Part shown: one piece after another, positions 7,481 through 14,657 of the stretch
Position numbering within the stretch: the stretch's first letter is position 1
Layout of the letters: every line of letters begins with the position of its first letter
DNA from: Burkholderia sp. OK233
Lineage (GTDB): Bacteria; Pseudomonadota; Gammaproteobacteria; Burkholderiales; Burkholderiaceae
DNA length: 64,000 nt
NCBI RefSeq assembly: GCF_900230185.1
Contig: NZ_OCSR01000001.1
Location: 1,674,001 to 1,738,000 of the forward strand
Direction of reading: 5' to 3'
The notes under the pieces: generated by a model
What the model was told of the DNA's origin: nothing
What the model saw: the letters and a program-made list of their open reading frames with translations, nothing else
The model's database searches: none
Program-made: the position numbers and the translations under genes

Positions 7481-7786
7481 TCACGCCACGCCTAACCAGC
7501 GCGGCAGCCAGTTCAATACCGGCGAACCGCTCAGCGGCCGCGTTGCAGCGCGTTCTGACCCGCTAGCCAGCGCGAAACGTGCACCGGCCCGCCCTGCGCT
7601 GACCCACGCCAGCGCACCGCGCGGCAACTCGATCGATTGCCCCGTTGCCAGCCAGTGATCGCCGTTTTCGCCTTCGACAGTCAACCAGATCTCGCCCGAG
7701 ATCACCTTGAAGACCGACGGACGCGCGACACGCCAGGCCGCCGCGGGCTCGTCATGTTCCATTTCGAAAATCCGGACTTCACGCAT
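7481..7786 (-). CDS. DUF2917 small cupin-like protein
   Basis: 101 residues with a good ribosome site (AAGGAG seven bases before the ATG). The sequence FKVISGEIWLTVEGENGDHWLATGQSIELPRGALAWVSA is the typical DUF2917 core, a short beta-rich, cupin-like fold that begins with an aromatic/Arg strand and ends with a Trp-containing tail (NWLPRWLG). No function is established for the family. It is divergent from a MocR-type regulator, an association common in Burkholderia relatives, with a shared 215-bp control region holding an ACAGTT-based inverted repeat. It is therefore probably a target of that regulator. Confidence 0.8.
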   Translation of the reverse strand: MREVRIFEMEHDEPAAAWRVARPSVFKVISGEIWLTVEGENGDHWLATGQSIELPRGALAWVSAGRAGARFALASGSERAATRPLSGSPVLNWLPRWLGVA

Positions 7787-7854
7787 CGCTTTTCTCCTTC
7801 AAAGAAACTTCCTGTTGTACTGATTATTGACGTGCGATCATCGAATACCCATGC

Positions 7855-7905
7855 ACAGTTCCGAACACTTTCATCGGAACTGTTCAGTCGAAAAAACGGA
7901 CAGTT
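7855..7905. promoter_or_regulatory. ACAGTT inverted and direct repeats between DUF2917 and mocR genes
   Basis: ACAGTTCCGA (7855-7864) and its exact reverse complement TCGGAACTGT (7874-7883) are separated by 9 bp, and a third half-site ACAGTT follows at 7900-7905. MocR regulators commonly bind combined inverted and direct repeats in divergent gaps, so this is the likely operator. Confidence 0.6.
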
Positions 7906-8001
7906 GGCGGCAATCGCGCTTTATCAGCGCGTGCAGCGCGCGCCGCACCGACGGTTCGGGCGCTCTGGAGCCCTGGCTGCCCGGCGAAGGAAAAGAACCG
8001 C

Positions 8002-9420
8002 ATGAAACTCGAAATCCAACTCGATCGGGATAACGGCGTACCGCTCACCGAGCAGATCGTCACGGGCGTCACCGCCTGGATTCGTTCGCGCACCGCTCAC
8101 CCCGGCTCCAAGCTGCCGTCAATCCGTCAGTTCGCCGCCGACTACGGCGTGAGCCGGTTTCCCGTGATCGAGGCTTACGACCGGCTGGTGTCGCTCGGCT
8201 ATGTCGACTCGCGTCACGGCTCGGGTTTCTATGTCGCCGACCGCCAGCCGCCAGGCGCGCATTGCCAGGGCACCTCGGACCCGCGCCGCGCCGAGGACGA
8301 ATCGGGGCACATCCTCCAGCAGTTCAACTACCAAAGTGAGACGCTCAAGCTCGGCAGCGGCTTCATTCCCGATGCGTGGCGCGACACGGAGAGCCTCGCG
8401 CAGGCAATTCGCCACGTGTCGCGCACCGACATCGCGAGCATGGTCGATTACGCGACCCCGCTCGGCAATCTGACCTTGCGCGAACATCTGCAAGGCCGTA
8501 TTGGTCAACTGGGGATTCAGGCGGACGCCTCGCAGATTCTGATCACCAATGGCGCGAGCCAGGCGCTTGATCTGCTGATGCGCTACATGCTCAAAGCCGG
8601 CGACACAATGTTCGTCGAGGACCCCGGCTACTACAACCTGTACGGTCTGCTGAAGCTGCACGGCGTGAAGCTGATCGGCATTCCGCGTACCCGCAACGGC
8701 CCCGACCTCGATGTGCTGCAGGCGCAGTTGCAAGTGCACCGGCCGAAGCTGATGTTCATCAACACGGTATTCCACAATCCAACCGGCACCACGGTCGCAC
8801 CGCCGGTGGCATTCCGGCTACTGCAGCTGGCGCGCGAACACGGCTTCACGATCATCGAAGACGACATCTACGCCGACTTCCAGGCCGACGTCACCGACCG
8901 TCTCGCAACCCTCGACCAGCTCGAACACGTGATCTACGTGGGCGGCTTGTCGAAGACGCTGTCGTCGTCGTTGCGGATCGGCTGCGTGGTCGCGAGCCAC
9001 GCGATCATCAAGGATCTGGTCGACATCAAGATGCTGACGAGCATCGGCGGTTCGCGCTTTGCCGAGGCGGTCGCCGTGTCATTGCTGGAGCGCGGCGCGT
9101 ACCGCAAGTATCTGGAACGACTGCGCCGCCGCATGCGCGACGCGCTCGGCTCGACCATCCAGACACTTGAAGACGCCGGCTGGGAGCTGTTCGAAAAGCC
9201 TGTCGGCGGCAAGTTCGTATGGGCGCGTGTGCCGCACGTCGATAACGCCGAACGGCTGGTGGCATGCGGCGCACCGCTCGGCGTGACCGTGGCGCCCGGC
9301 AGCTATTTTCGGCCGAACATGGAAGTGAGCCCGTGGACCAGGATTCACGCCGCGTTCGGCAATGACCCGCGCGCCCAGGCATTTTTCCGTGCTGCTGTGG
9401 CGTTGCCTGCCTCGGACTGA
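8002..9420 (+). CDS. MocR-type regulator: GntR winged helix fused to aminotransferase-like domain
   Basis: 472 residues. A GntR winged helix-turn-helix (about residues 10-80; KLPSIRQFAADYGVSRFPVIEAYDRL) is joined to a fold-type I aminotransferase-like domain (about 110-465). The pyridoxal-phosphate site is preserved: HNPTG (258-262), EDDIY (286-290) and the Schiff-base lysine Lys318 in YVGGLSKTL. MocR proteins use PLP to sense amino-group metabolites rather than for turnover and usually control a divergent gene, here the DUF2917 gene. AAGGA precedes the ATG. The effector is unknown. Confidence 0.9.
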   Translation: MKLEIQLDRDNGVPLTEQIVTGVTAWIRSRTAHPGSKLPSIRQFAADYGVSRFPVIEAYDRLVSLGYVDSRHGSGFYVADRQPPGAHCQGTSDPRRAEDESGHILQQFNYQSETLKLGSGFIPDAWRDTESLAQAIRHVSRTDIASMVDYATPLGNLTLREHLQGRIGQLGIQADASQILITNGASQALDLLMRYMLKAGDTMFVEDPGYYNLYGLLKLHGVKLIGIPRTRNGPDLDVLQAQLQVHRPKLMFINTVFHNPTGTTVAPPVAFRLLQLAREHGFTIIEDDIYADFQADVTDRLATLDQLEHVIYVGGLSKTLSSSLRIGCVVASHAIIKDLVDIKMLTSIGGSRFAEAVAVSLLERGAYRKYLERLRRRMRDALGSTIQTLEDAGWELFEKPVGGKFVWARVPHVDNAERLVACGAPLGVTVAPGSYFRPNMEVSPWTRIHAAFGNDPRAQAFFRAAVALPASD

Positions 9421-9525
9421 CCTCTTCATCCTGCCTTCGCGCTGAGCGTATATCCGCTGCGCCGGGCCACGCTTTTCCCTAGAATAGCGAGTCCCAGCCC
9501 GTCCCTGCGCGCCTAGCCGCCCTCC

Positions 9526-10986
9526 ATGTCCACGCCGCCGATCCTGCCCGCCTCCGCCCCCGCCGCCACTTCGGGCCCCTCGGCCCGCTCGCTCACCGTG
9601 ATGCTGTGGCTCGTCGCCACCGGCTTCTTCATGCAGACGCTCGACTCCACGATCGTCAACACCGCGCTCCCCGCGATGGCGACGAGCCTCGGCGAGTTGC
9701 CGTTACGCATGCAATCGGTGGTGATCGCGTACTCGCTGACGATGGCGGTCATGATCCCGGTGTCCGGCTGGCTCGCCGACAAACTCGGCACGCGGCGCGT
9801 GTTCTTCAGCGCGATCCTCGTGTTCGCCGTCGGCTCACTGTTGTGCGCCAACGCGCATACCCTGAATCAACTGGTGATCTACCGCATCGTGCAAGGCGTG
9901 GGCGGCGCGATGCTGCTGCCGGTCGGGCGGCTCGCGGTGCTGCGTACCTTTCCGGCCGAACGCTATTTGCCGGCTTTGTCGTTCGTGGCGATTCCAGGGC
10001 TGATCGGACCGCTGATCGGCCCGACGCTCGGCGGCTGGCTCGTGAAAATCGCTTCGTGGCACTGGATCTTTCTGATCAACGTGCCAGTGGGGATCGTGGG
10101 TTGCATCGCCACATTCATCTTCATGCCGGATAGCCGCAACGAGCACACCGGCAAGTTCGATCTGAAGGGCTATCTGCTGCTGATTTTCGGCATGGTGGCG
10201 ATCTCATTCGCGCTGGACGGCCGCACGGAGTTTGGCATTCAGCACGCCACCGTGCTGGTGCTGCTGATCCTGAGCCTCGCCTGCTTCGTCGCCTACGGTT
10301 TGCACGCCGTACGCGAGCCCGCGCCGATCTTCCCGCTCGACCTGTTCAGGATCCACACGTTCAGCGTCGGCCTGCTCGGCAATCTGTTCGCGCGGATCGG
10401 CAGCGGTGCGATGCCGTATCTGATTCCTCTGCTCCTGCAGGTGAGTCTCGGCTACAGCGCCTTCGAAGCCGGCATGATGATGCTGCCGGTGGCGGCCGCG
10501 GGCATGGCGGCCAAGCGTCTCGTCACTACACTGATCGTCAAATACAGCTACCGGCGCGTGCTGATCGTCAATACGGTGCTGGTGGGGCTGACCATGGCGA
10601 GCTTCGCGCTCACTTCAGCCAGCCAGCCGCTGTGGCTGCGGCTCGTGCAACTGGCGTTCTTCGGCGCGGTCAACTCGATGCAGTTCACCGCGATGAACAC
10701 GCTCACGCTCAAGGACCTCGGCACCGGCGGCGCGAGCAGCGGCAACAGCCTGTTCTCGCTGGTGCAGATGCTGTCGATGAGCCTCGGTGTGACGGTCGCC
10801 GGCGCGTTGCTCGCGACCTTCACCGGCCTCCTGCCACGCGTGACCGCCGCCAACTCGCTGCCCGCGTTCCATGCGACGTTCCTGTGTGTCGGCATCATCA
10901 CCGCCGGCTCGTCGTGGATCTTCGCGCAACTGTCGCCGGACATCCGCACACCCGCGAAAAAGACCGATCCCTCGGAACGGACCTGA
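9526..10986 (+). CDS. MFS efflux transporter, DHA2 family (MdtD/EmrB-like)
   Basis: 486 residues with about 14 hydrophobic segments, matching the 14-helix drug/H+ antiporter-2 family. The family motif LDSTIVNTALPAMA lies in the first helix, and the loop 2-3 motif A variant GWLADKLGTRRVFF is present. IVQGVGGAMLLPVGRLAVLR in helix 4 and GPLIGPTLGGWL in helix 5 (motif C-like) are also clear. The protein should export small organic molecules across the inner membrane; MdtD relatives have been linked to drug or citrate/iron handling. No periplasmic adaptor gene is adjacent, so it probably works alone. The upstream MocR gene ends 105 bp away. Confidence 0.88.
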   Translation: MSTPPILPASAPAATSGPSARSLTVMLWLVATGFFMQTLDSTIVNTALPAMATSLGELPLRMQSVVIAYSLTMAVMIPVSGWLADKLGTRRVFFSAILVFAVGSLLCANAHTLNQLVIYRIVQGVGGAMLLPVGRLAVLRTFPAERYLPALSFVAIPGLIGPLIGPTLGGWLVKIASWHWIFLINVPVGIVGCIATFIFMPDSRNEHTGKFDLKGYLLLIFGMVAISFALDGRTEFGIQHATVLVLLILSLACFVAYGLHAVREPAPIFPLDLFRIHTFSVGLLGNLFARIGSGAMPYLIPLLLQVSLGYSAFEAGMMMLPVAAAGMAAKRLVTTLIVKYSYRRVLIVNTVLVGLTMASFALTSASQPLWLRLVQLAFFGAVNSMQFTAMNTLTLKDLGTGGASSGNSLFSLVQMLSMSLGVTVAGALLATFTGLLPRVTAANSLPAFHATFLCVGIITAGSSWIFAQLSPDIRTPAKKTDPSERT

Positions 10987-11255
10987 GTTTTGCGTCAAGC
11001 TGCAGTGGCGTTGCTGTTACCCGCCGCGCCCCGTCGCCGACCCGCAACGGGGCGCGGATCGCACCACTGAAGTGCGAATTATCGCCTTCGCGACCGCGCT
11101 GGCGCACAATCGCCGGACTGACAGCGGTGAGCGGGCGCGCACGGGGCGTTTCCGCACGCGCATAGTTCTTGCTCGCCTATCCTGTAAACTCACATTTTGC
11201 GCGTGCCCACTCGCGTCGAGCATGAGACGCGCGCCGCCACCTCCACACGACTGAC

Positions 11256-12533
11256 ATGATGAGCATGATCGAACTCGATCCTCCCGGCTTCCAGCCGCCG
11301 CGCCCGATGGCGGGCGACGAAGGCTCCCGGCGCACCGTCCTGTACGGCGGCTACACCGTTTTCAGCGTGTTCCAGCCGGTTTTTTCGGTGTCGCACCGGC
11401 GTGCGATCGGTTATCACGCTTCGCTGCGCGCACACGACGAACATGCGCTGCAGGTGCCCTCGCACGAGGTTTTCACCCAGGCGGCGCGGCGCGGCGACCT
11501 GCTGGAACTCGGGCGGCTCGCCGAATCGCTGCATCTGGGCAACTTCAACGCATTCGACAGCCACGACGAATGGCTTTTCCTGAGCCTCCACCCCGCAGCG
11601 CTGATGGACACCAGTTACGGCGACGCACTGCTCGCCGGCCTCAAGGCGCTAGGCCTGCCGCCGCAACGGGTGGTGCTGGAAGTGTCCGAGCAGGCAGGCG
11701 GCGAAACCACGCGCTTCGCCGAAATCATCGACGCGCTGCGCAAGTCCGGCTTCCTGATCGCGCTGGACGGCTTTGGCGCCAAGCATTCGAACATCGACCG
11801 GGTGTGGAATCTGCGTCCGGACATCGTCACGCTCGACCGCTGCATTCTCGCGCAAGCGAGCGAACACTCGCATATCGAACGCGTGCTGCCGGGCCTCGTT
11901 TCGCTGCTGCACGAATCCGGCCAACTCGTGCTGATGGGCGGCCTGAGCACCGAGCGCGATGCGCTGATCGCGCTCGAATGCAACGTCGACTTCGTGCAGG
12001 GTGCGTATTTCGCGGGCCCGAGCGTCGAGCCGGTGAAACCGCAAGCGGCGGCCGGCTTGATGGACTCGCTCTCCGCGGCGCTACGCGAACGGGTCGCCGC
12101 GCGCGAACGCGCACAGTCCGCGCGGCTCGCACCCTATGTCACGGCGCTGGAAACGGCGGCGGCCCAACTCGTGGCCGGGGAATCGGTGACCCAGGCGACC
12201 GCGACGCTGCTCACGCTCGGCGAGACGGCACGCTGTTTCGTGCTCGACGGTTCGGGCCGGCAGATCGGCGACAACGTGCTGCCGGCGGGGCGCGCTTCGC
12301 AACGCGCCAAGCGCTTCCGGCCGTTGCTGCATTCAGAAGGCGCGAGCTGGGAACGCCGGCCGTACTTTATTCAGGCCATGCGCGTGCCTGGCCAGGTACA
12401 CCTCACGCCGCCCTACCTGTCGATTAACGAAGCGCACTTGTGCGTAACGGCCTCGATCGCCGCGCATACGCCGCACGGCACTCAGGTGCTATGCGTTGAC
12501 ATCAACTGGGAAGTCGCTGCGCATCGTAATTGA
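11256..12533 (+). CDS. Degenerate EAL-domain protein with YkuI-type C-terminal sensor domain
   Basis: 425 residues. Residues about 35-260 have the EAL phosphodiesterase fold, but key positions are changed. The EAL signature is HAS (54-56, IGYHASLR). The metal-binding Asn site reads LSLHP. The DDFG motif is DGFG (171-174), the catalytic Lys is Thr (VTLD, 191-194), and the EGVE glutamate is lost (LMGGLS). Glu145 in LEVSE and the QGAYFAGP end motif remain. Such proteins usually bind c-di-GMP or a partner without cutting it. Residues about 265-420 resemble the PAS-like domain found after EAL in B. subtilis YkuI (RRPYFIQAMRVPGQVHLTPPYLS, LCVTASIAAHTPHGTQVLCVDINWE). No transmembrane segment. Its 3' end overlaps the convergent sigma gene by 45 bp. 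Confidence 0.82.
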   Translation: MMSMIELDPPGFQPPRPMAGDEGSRRTVLYGGYTVFSVFQPVFSVSHRRAIGYHASLRAHDEHALQVPSHEVFTQAARRGDLLELGRLAESLHLGNFNAFDSHDEWLFLSLHPAALMDTSYGDALLAGLKALGLPPQRVVLEVSEQAGGETTRFAEIIDALRKSGFLIALDGFGAKHSNIDRVWNLRPDIVTLDRCILAQASEHSHIERVLPGLVSLLHESGQLVLMGGLSTERDALIALECNVDFVQGAYFAGPSVEPVKPQAAAGLMDSLSAALRERVAARERAQSARLAPYVTALETAAAQLVAGESVTQATATLLTLGETARCFVLDGSGRQIGDNVLPAGRASQRAKRFRPLLHSEGASWERRPYFIQAMRVPGQVHLTPPYLSINEAHLCVTASIAAHTPHGTQVLCVDINWEVAAHRN

Positions 12534-13463
12534 GGCAAGGGCGTTCTGCTGGATCCGCGCGAGCAGCTTCATGACGGCCGCGCGGCCCAGCAAGCGGTTG
12601 GCTGCCTGCAAACGCGCCGCGCTGGTGACGGCGCGCAACGCAACGATCTTCGTCGAACCGTCCACCAGACTTTGCGTGGACACGTCGACTACCCCGACAA
12701 CCTCGCCTTCGAAGAGCAACGCAATACACATTGCGCCTTCGACCGACACCACCTCCGCATGGCTCGCCTGATGCGCGAGCGCTGTCACCGTCTCCATCCA
12801 GGCCACTGGCGCCAGTTCCTGCGTGCACACCGGCGAGTCGCTGACGACTTCCGGCGCATCGCTAAAGAGCCGTAACAAGCCCGCCCGATCCTGCGCCTCC
12901 AGCGCTGCGCGCAAGCGTTCCACGATCTGTGCATGCGCGGCGGGATCCGGCCGTTCCAGCGGCGCGCCCGCACGCTGCAAACGCCCCTTGGCCCGATGGA
13001 CGATCTGCCGGCAACTGGCCGGCGTACGGTTGAGGATTTTCGCAATCTCCGCGTAGTCACAATCGAAAGCTTCGTGCAGCACGAATGCCGCCCGCTCATC
13101 CGGCTTCAGACGCTCGAGCAGGAGCATCACGCCGTACGACATCTCCGCCGCGCGCAAGGCCAGTTCCTCCGCCGACGGCGCCACCTCGTCGAGCCAGGGC
13201 TCAGGCAGCCAGCCGGCAGCCTGTGACGCACGTTCGCGCTGCACGTGGCGCAGCTGGTCGATAGCCGCGCGCGTGGTGATTGTGGTGAGCCAGGCGGCTG
13301 GTGTCTGCACCTCTTGCGTATCGGCGAGATGCCACTTGAGCCAGACGTCCTGCACCACGTCTTCCGCTTCGGCGCGGCTGCCGAGCATGCGGTACGCCAG
13401 CGCGAGCAGGCGGGCACGCACGGCCTCGAAGCTGGATGCCTTGTCGATTCCTTGTTCCGTCAT
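12489..13463 (-). CDS. ECF41/SigJ-like sigma factor with fused SnoaL-type C-terminal domain
   Basis: 324 residues, preceded by a perfect AGGAGGT site (13470-13476). Region sigma2 (about 13-80; LALAYRMLGSRAEAEDVVQDVWLKW, TPAAWLTTITTRAAIDQLRHV) and sigma4 (about 115-165; LKPDERAAFVLHEAFDCDYAEIAKILNRTPASCRQIVHRAKGRL) are followed by a 150-residue SnoaL-like domain. That architecture is typical of ECF41 factors, which lack a separate anti-sigma and are controlled by the fused domain. The DGGGR and NPDKL motifs I associate with ECF41 are not evident. The promoter upstream has the ECF41 form, implying autoregulation, and the divergent clpP-like gene carries the same promoter type. The usual decarboxylase/oxidoreductase partner gene is absent. 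Confidence 0.85.
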   Translation of the reverse strand: MTEQGIDKASSFEAVRARLLALAYRMLGSRAEAEDVVQDVWLKWHLADTQEVQTPAAWLTTITTRAAIDQLRHVQRERASQAAGWLPEPWLDEVAPSAEELALRAAEMSYGVMLLLERLKPDERAAFVLHEAFDCDYAEIAKILNRTPASCRQIVHRAKGRLQRAGAPLERPDPAAHAQIVERLRAALEAQDRAGLLRLFSDAPEVVSDSPVCTQELAPVAWMETVTALAHQASHAEVVSVEGAMCIALLFEGEVVGVVDVSTQSLVDGSTKIVALRAVTSAARLQAANRLLGRAAVMKLLARIQQNALASITMRSDFPVDVNA

Positions 13464-13497
13464 GCGTTGACCTCCTGATCTGCATCCTTTTTACCTT

Positions 13498-13524
13498 GAC
13501 GCTCGGGCTCCCGCCGATGTGACA
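13498..13524 (-). promoter_or_regulatory. ECF41-type promoter of the sigma factor gene
   Basis: On the minus strand TGTCACA (complement of 13518-13524) is followed after exactly 16 bp by CGTC (complement of 13498-13501). This is the TGTCACA-N16-CGTC form I recall for ECF41/SigJ sigma factors. It lies about 35-60 bp upstream of the ATG, so the leader is short and the gene is probably self-activated. Confidence 0.75.
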
Positions 13525-13544
13525 GCCCAACGAAAAAATATTCC

Positions 13545-13571
13545 TGTCACGCCAGCGCCCTTCCCCTCGTC
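13545..13571 (+). promoter_or_regulatory. ECF41-type promoter of the clpP paralogue
   Basis: TGTCACG (13545-13551), 16 bp, CGTC (13568-13571): the same motif and spacing as the divergent sigma-gene promoter, pointing to the clpP-like gene. The start of transcription would fall near 13578, just before a leader hairpin. Confidence 0.7.
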
Positions 13572-13580
13572 ATAAGGACA

Positions 13581-13608
13581 ACAACCCGCGCAACGGGTGC
13601 GCGGTTGT
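13581..13608 (+). promoter_or_regulatory. Leader hairpin of the clpP paralogue
   Basis: ACAACCCGCGC (13581-13591) pairs with GCGCGGTTGT (13599-13608) with one bulged C and a 7-nt loop. It would sit at the very 5' end of a transcript from the promoter at 13545-13571 and could protect the mRNA or slow ribosome loading. Confidence 0.5.
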
Positions 13609-13673
13609 TCGAATCGGCCACATCCCTACCGGCTACCAGCAATCGGCAACGCGCCGCCTGAAACGAGGCAAAC

Positions 13674-14321
13674 ATGCATTCCAGCTATCCTTCCGTCACT
13701 GGCCTCGGCCTCGTGCCCACCGTGATCGAACAGTCCGGCCGCGGCGAGCGCGCCTACGACATCTATTCGCGCCTGCTGCGCGAGCGCATCGTTTTTCTGG
13801 TCGGTCCGGTGAACGAACAGTCGGCTAGTCTGATCGTCGCCCAATTGCTGTTTCTGGAATCCGAGAATCCCGACAAGGATATTTCTTTTTACATCAATTC
13901 GCCGGGTGGCTCGGTGTACGACGGCCTCGCCATCTACGACACGATGCAGTTCATCAAGCCGGAGGTGTCGACCTTGTGCACCGGTTTTGCCGCCAGCATG
14001 GGGACGTTTTTGCTGACCGCCGGCCAGCGCGGCAAACGGTACGCGCTGCCGAACGCGCGGATCATGATTCACCAGCCGTCAGGCGGCAGCCAGGGCACCG
14101 CTGCCGACGTCGAAATCCAGGCGAGAGAGGTGCTCTACCTGCGCCAACGGCTCAACGCGATGATGGCGGAGTGCACCGGGCGCAGTATCGAAGAGATCGT
14201 CCGCGACACCGACCGCGACAACTTCATGTCGGCCCAAGGCGCGAAGGAGTATGGCCTCGTCGACGAGGTGCTGGAAACACGCGCGGCGCTAGGCGACTCG
14301 ACTCGCCACCATGACATGTAG
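13674..14321 (+). CDS. ClpP-family serine protease (second, orphan ClpP)
   Basis: 215 residues with the intact ClpP triad: Ser108 in [11 protein letters not shown], His133 in [10 protein letters not shown] and Asp182 in [11 protein letters not shown], with the 25- and 49-residue spacing of E. coli ClpP. The oxyanion segment [10 protein letters not shown] is also present. GAGG five bases before the ATG supports the start. ClpP forms a tetradecameric peptidase fed by ClpX or ClpA. No clpX or tig is adjacent, so this is not the housekeeping tig-clpP-clpX locus but a paralogue. Its promoter matches the one in front of the divergent ECF41-like sigma gene, so I infer stress-induced production under that sigma factor. 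Confidence 0.9.
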   Translation: MHSSYPSVTGLGLVPTVIEQSGRGERAYDIYSRLLRERIVFLVGPVNEQSASLIVAQLLFLESENPDKDISFYINSPGGSVYDGLAIYDTMQFIKPEVSTLCTGFAASMGTFLLTAGQRGKRYALPNARIMIHQPSGGSQGTAADVEIQAREVLYLRQRLNAMMAECTGRSIEEIVRDTDRDNFMSAQGAKEYGLVDEVLETRAALGDSTRHHDM

Positions 14322-14657
14322 CGCGCAACTCCGCCGTCCGTCCGGCTCAGATGAGTCGGGCGTCGAGCGATGCCTTCGTCTCGCTCCCGTATTCTTGCTG
14401 CAGCGGCTTGCGCTCATGTCGACGCGGCACTGAGCGCTTGCGCGACCGCCACGCTGAGTCCGCTCATGCGCGCGCCGGTTTCCGCCCCGTAACGGGTGCG
14501 CACCGCCAGCACCTGCGCACCTTCCGAACGCCTCGCCCCGGACGGCTTTTGCCGGCCCTATCGGTGCGCCGGAAACACAAAAGCTGATCACCTCCGTAGG
14601 AATCGCTATCATGGTCGCGATTCGTCGAATTTGACGATCGCTTCAATGGAGATATTC
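14322..14657. other. Intergenic region, 336 bp
   Basis: No gene, terminator with U-tract or strong repeat is seen. The NYN frame stays open upstream to 14496 but without a ribosome site, so coding most likely begins at 14658. Confidence 0.45.

Noticed and set aside
14496..14657. Upstream extension of the NYN protein
   Set aside because: In frame but without ribosome site; homologous sequence begins at the NYN domain just after 14658.
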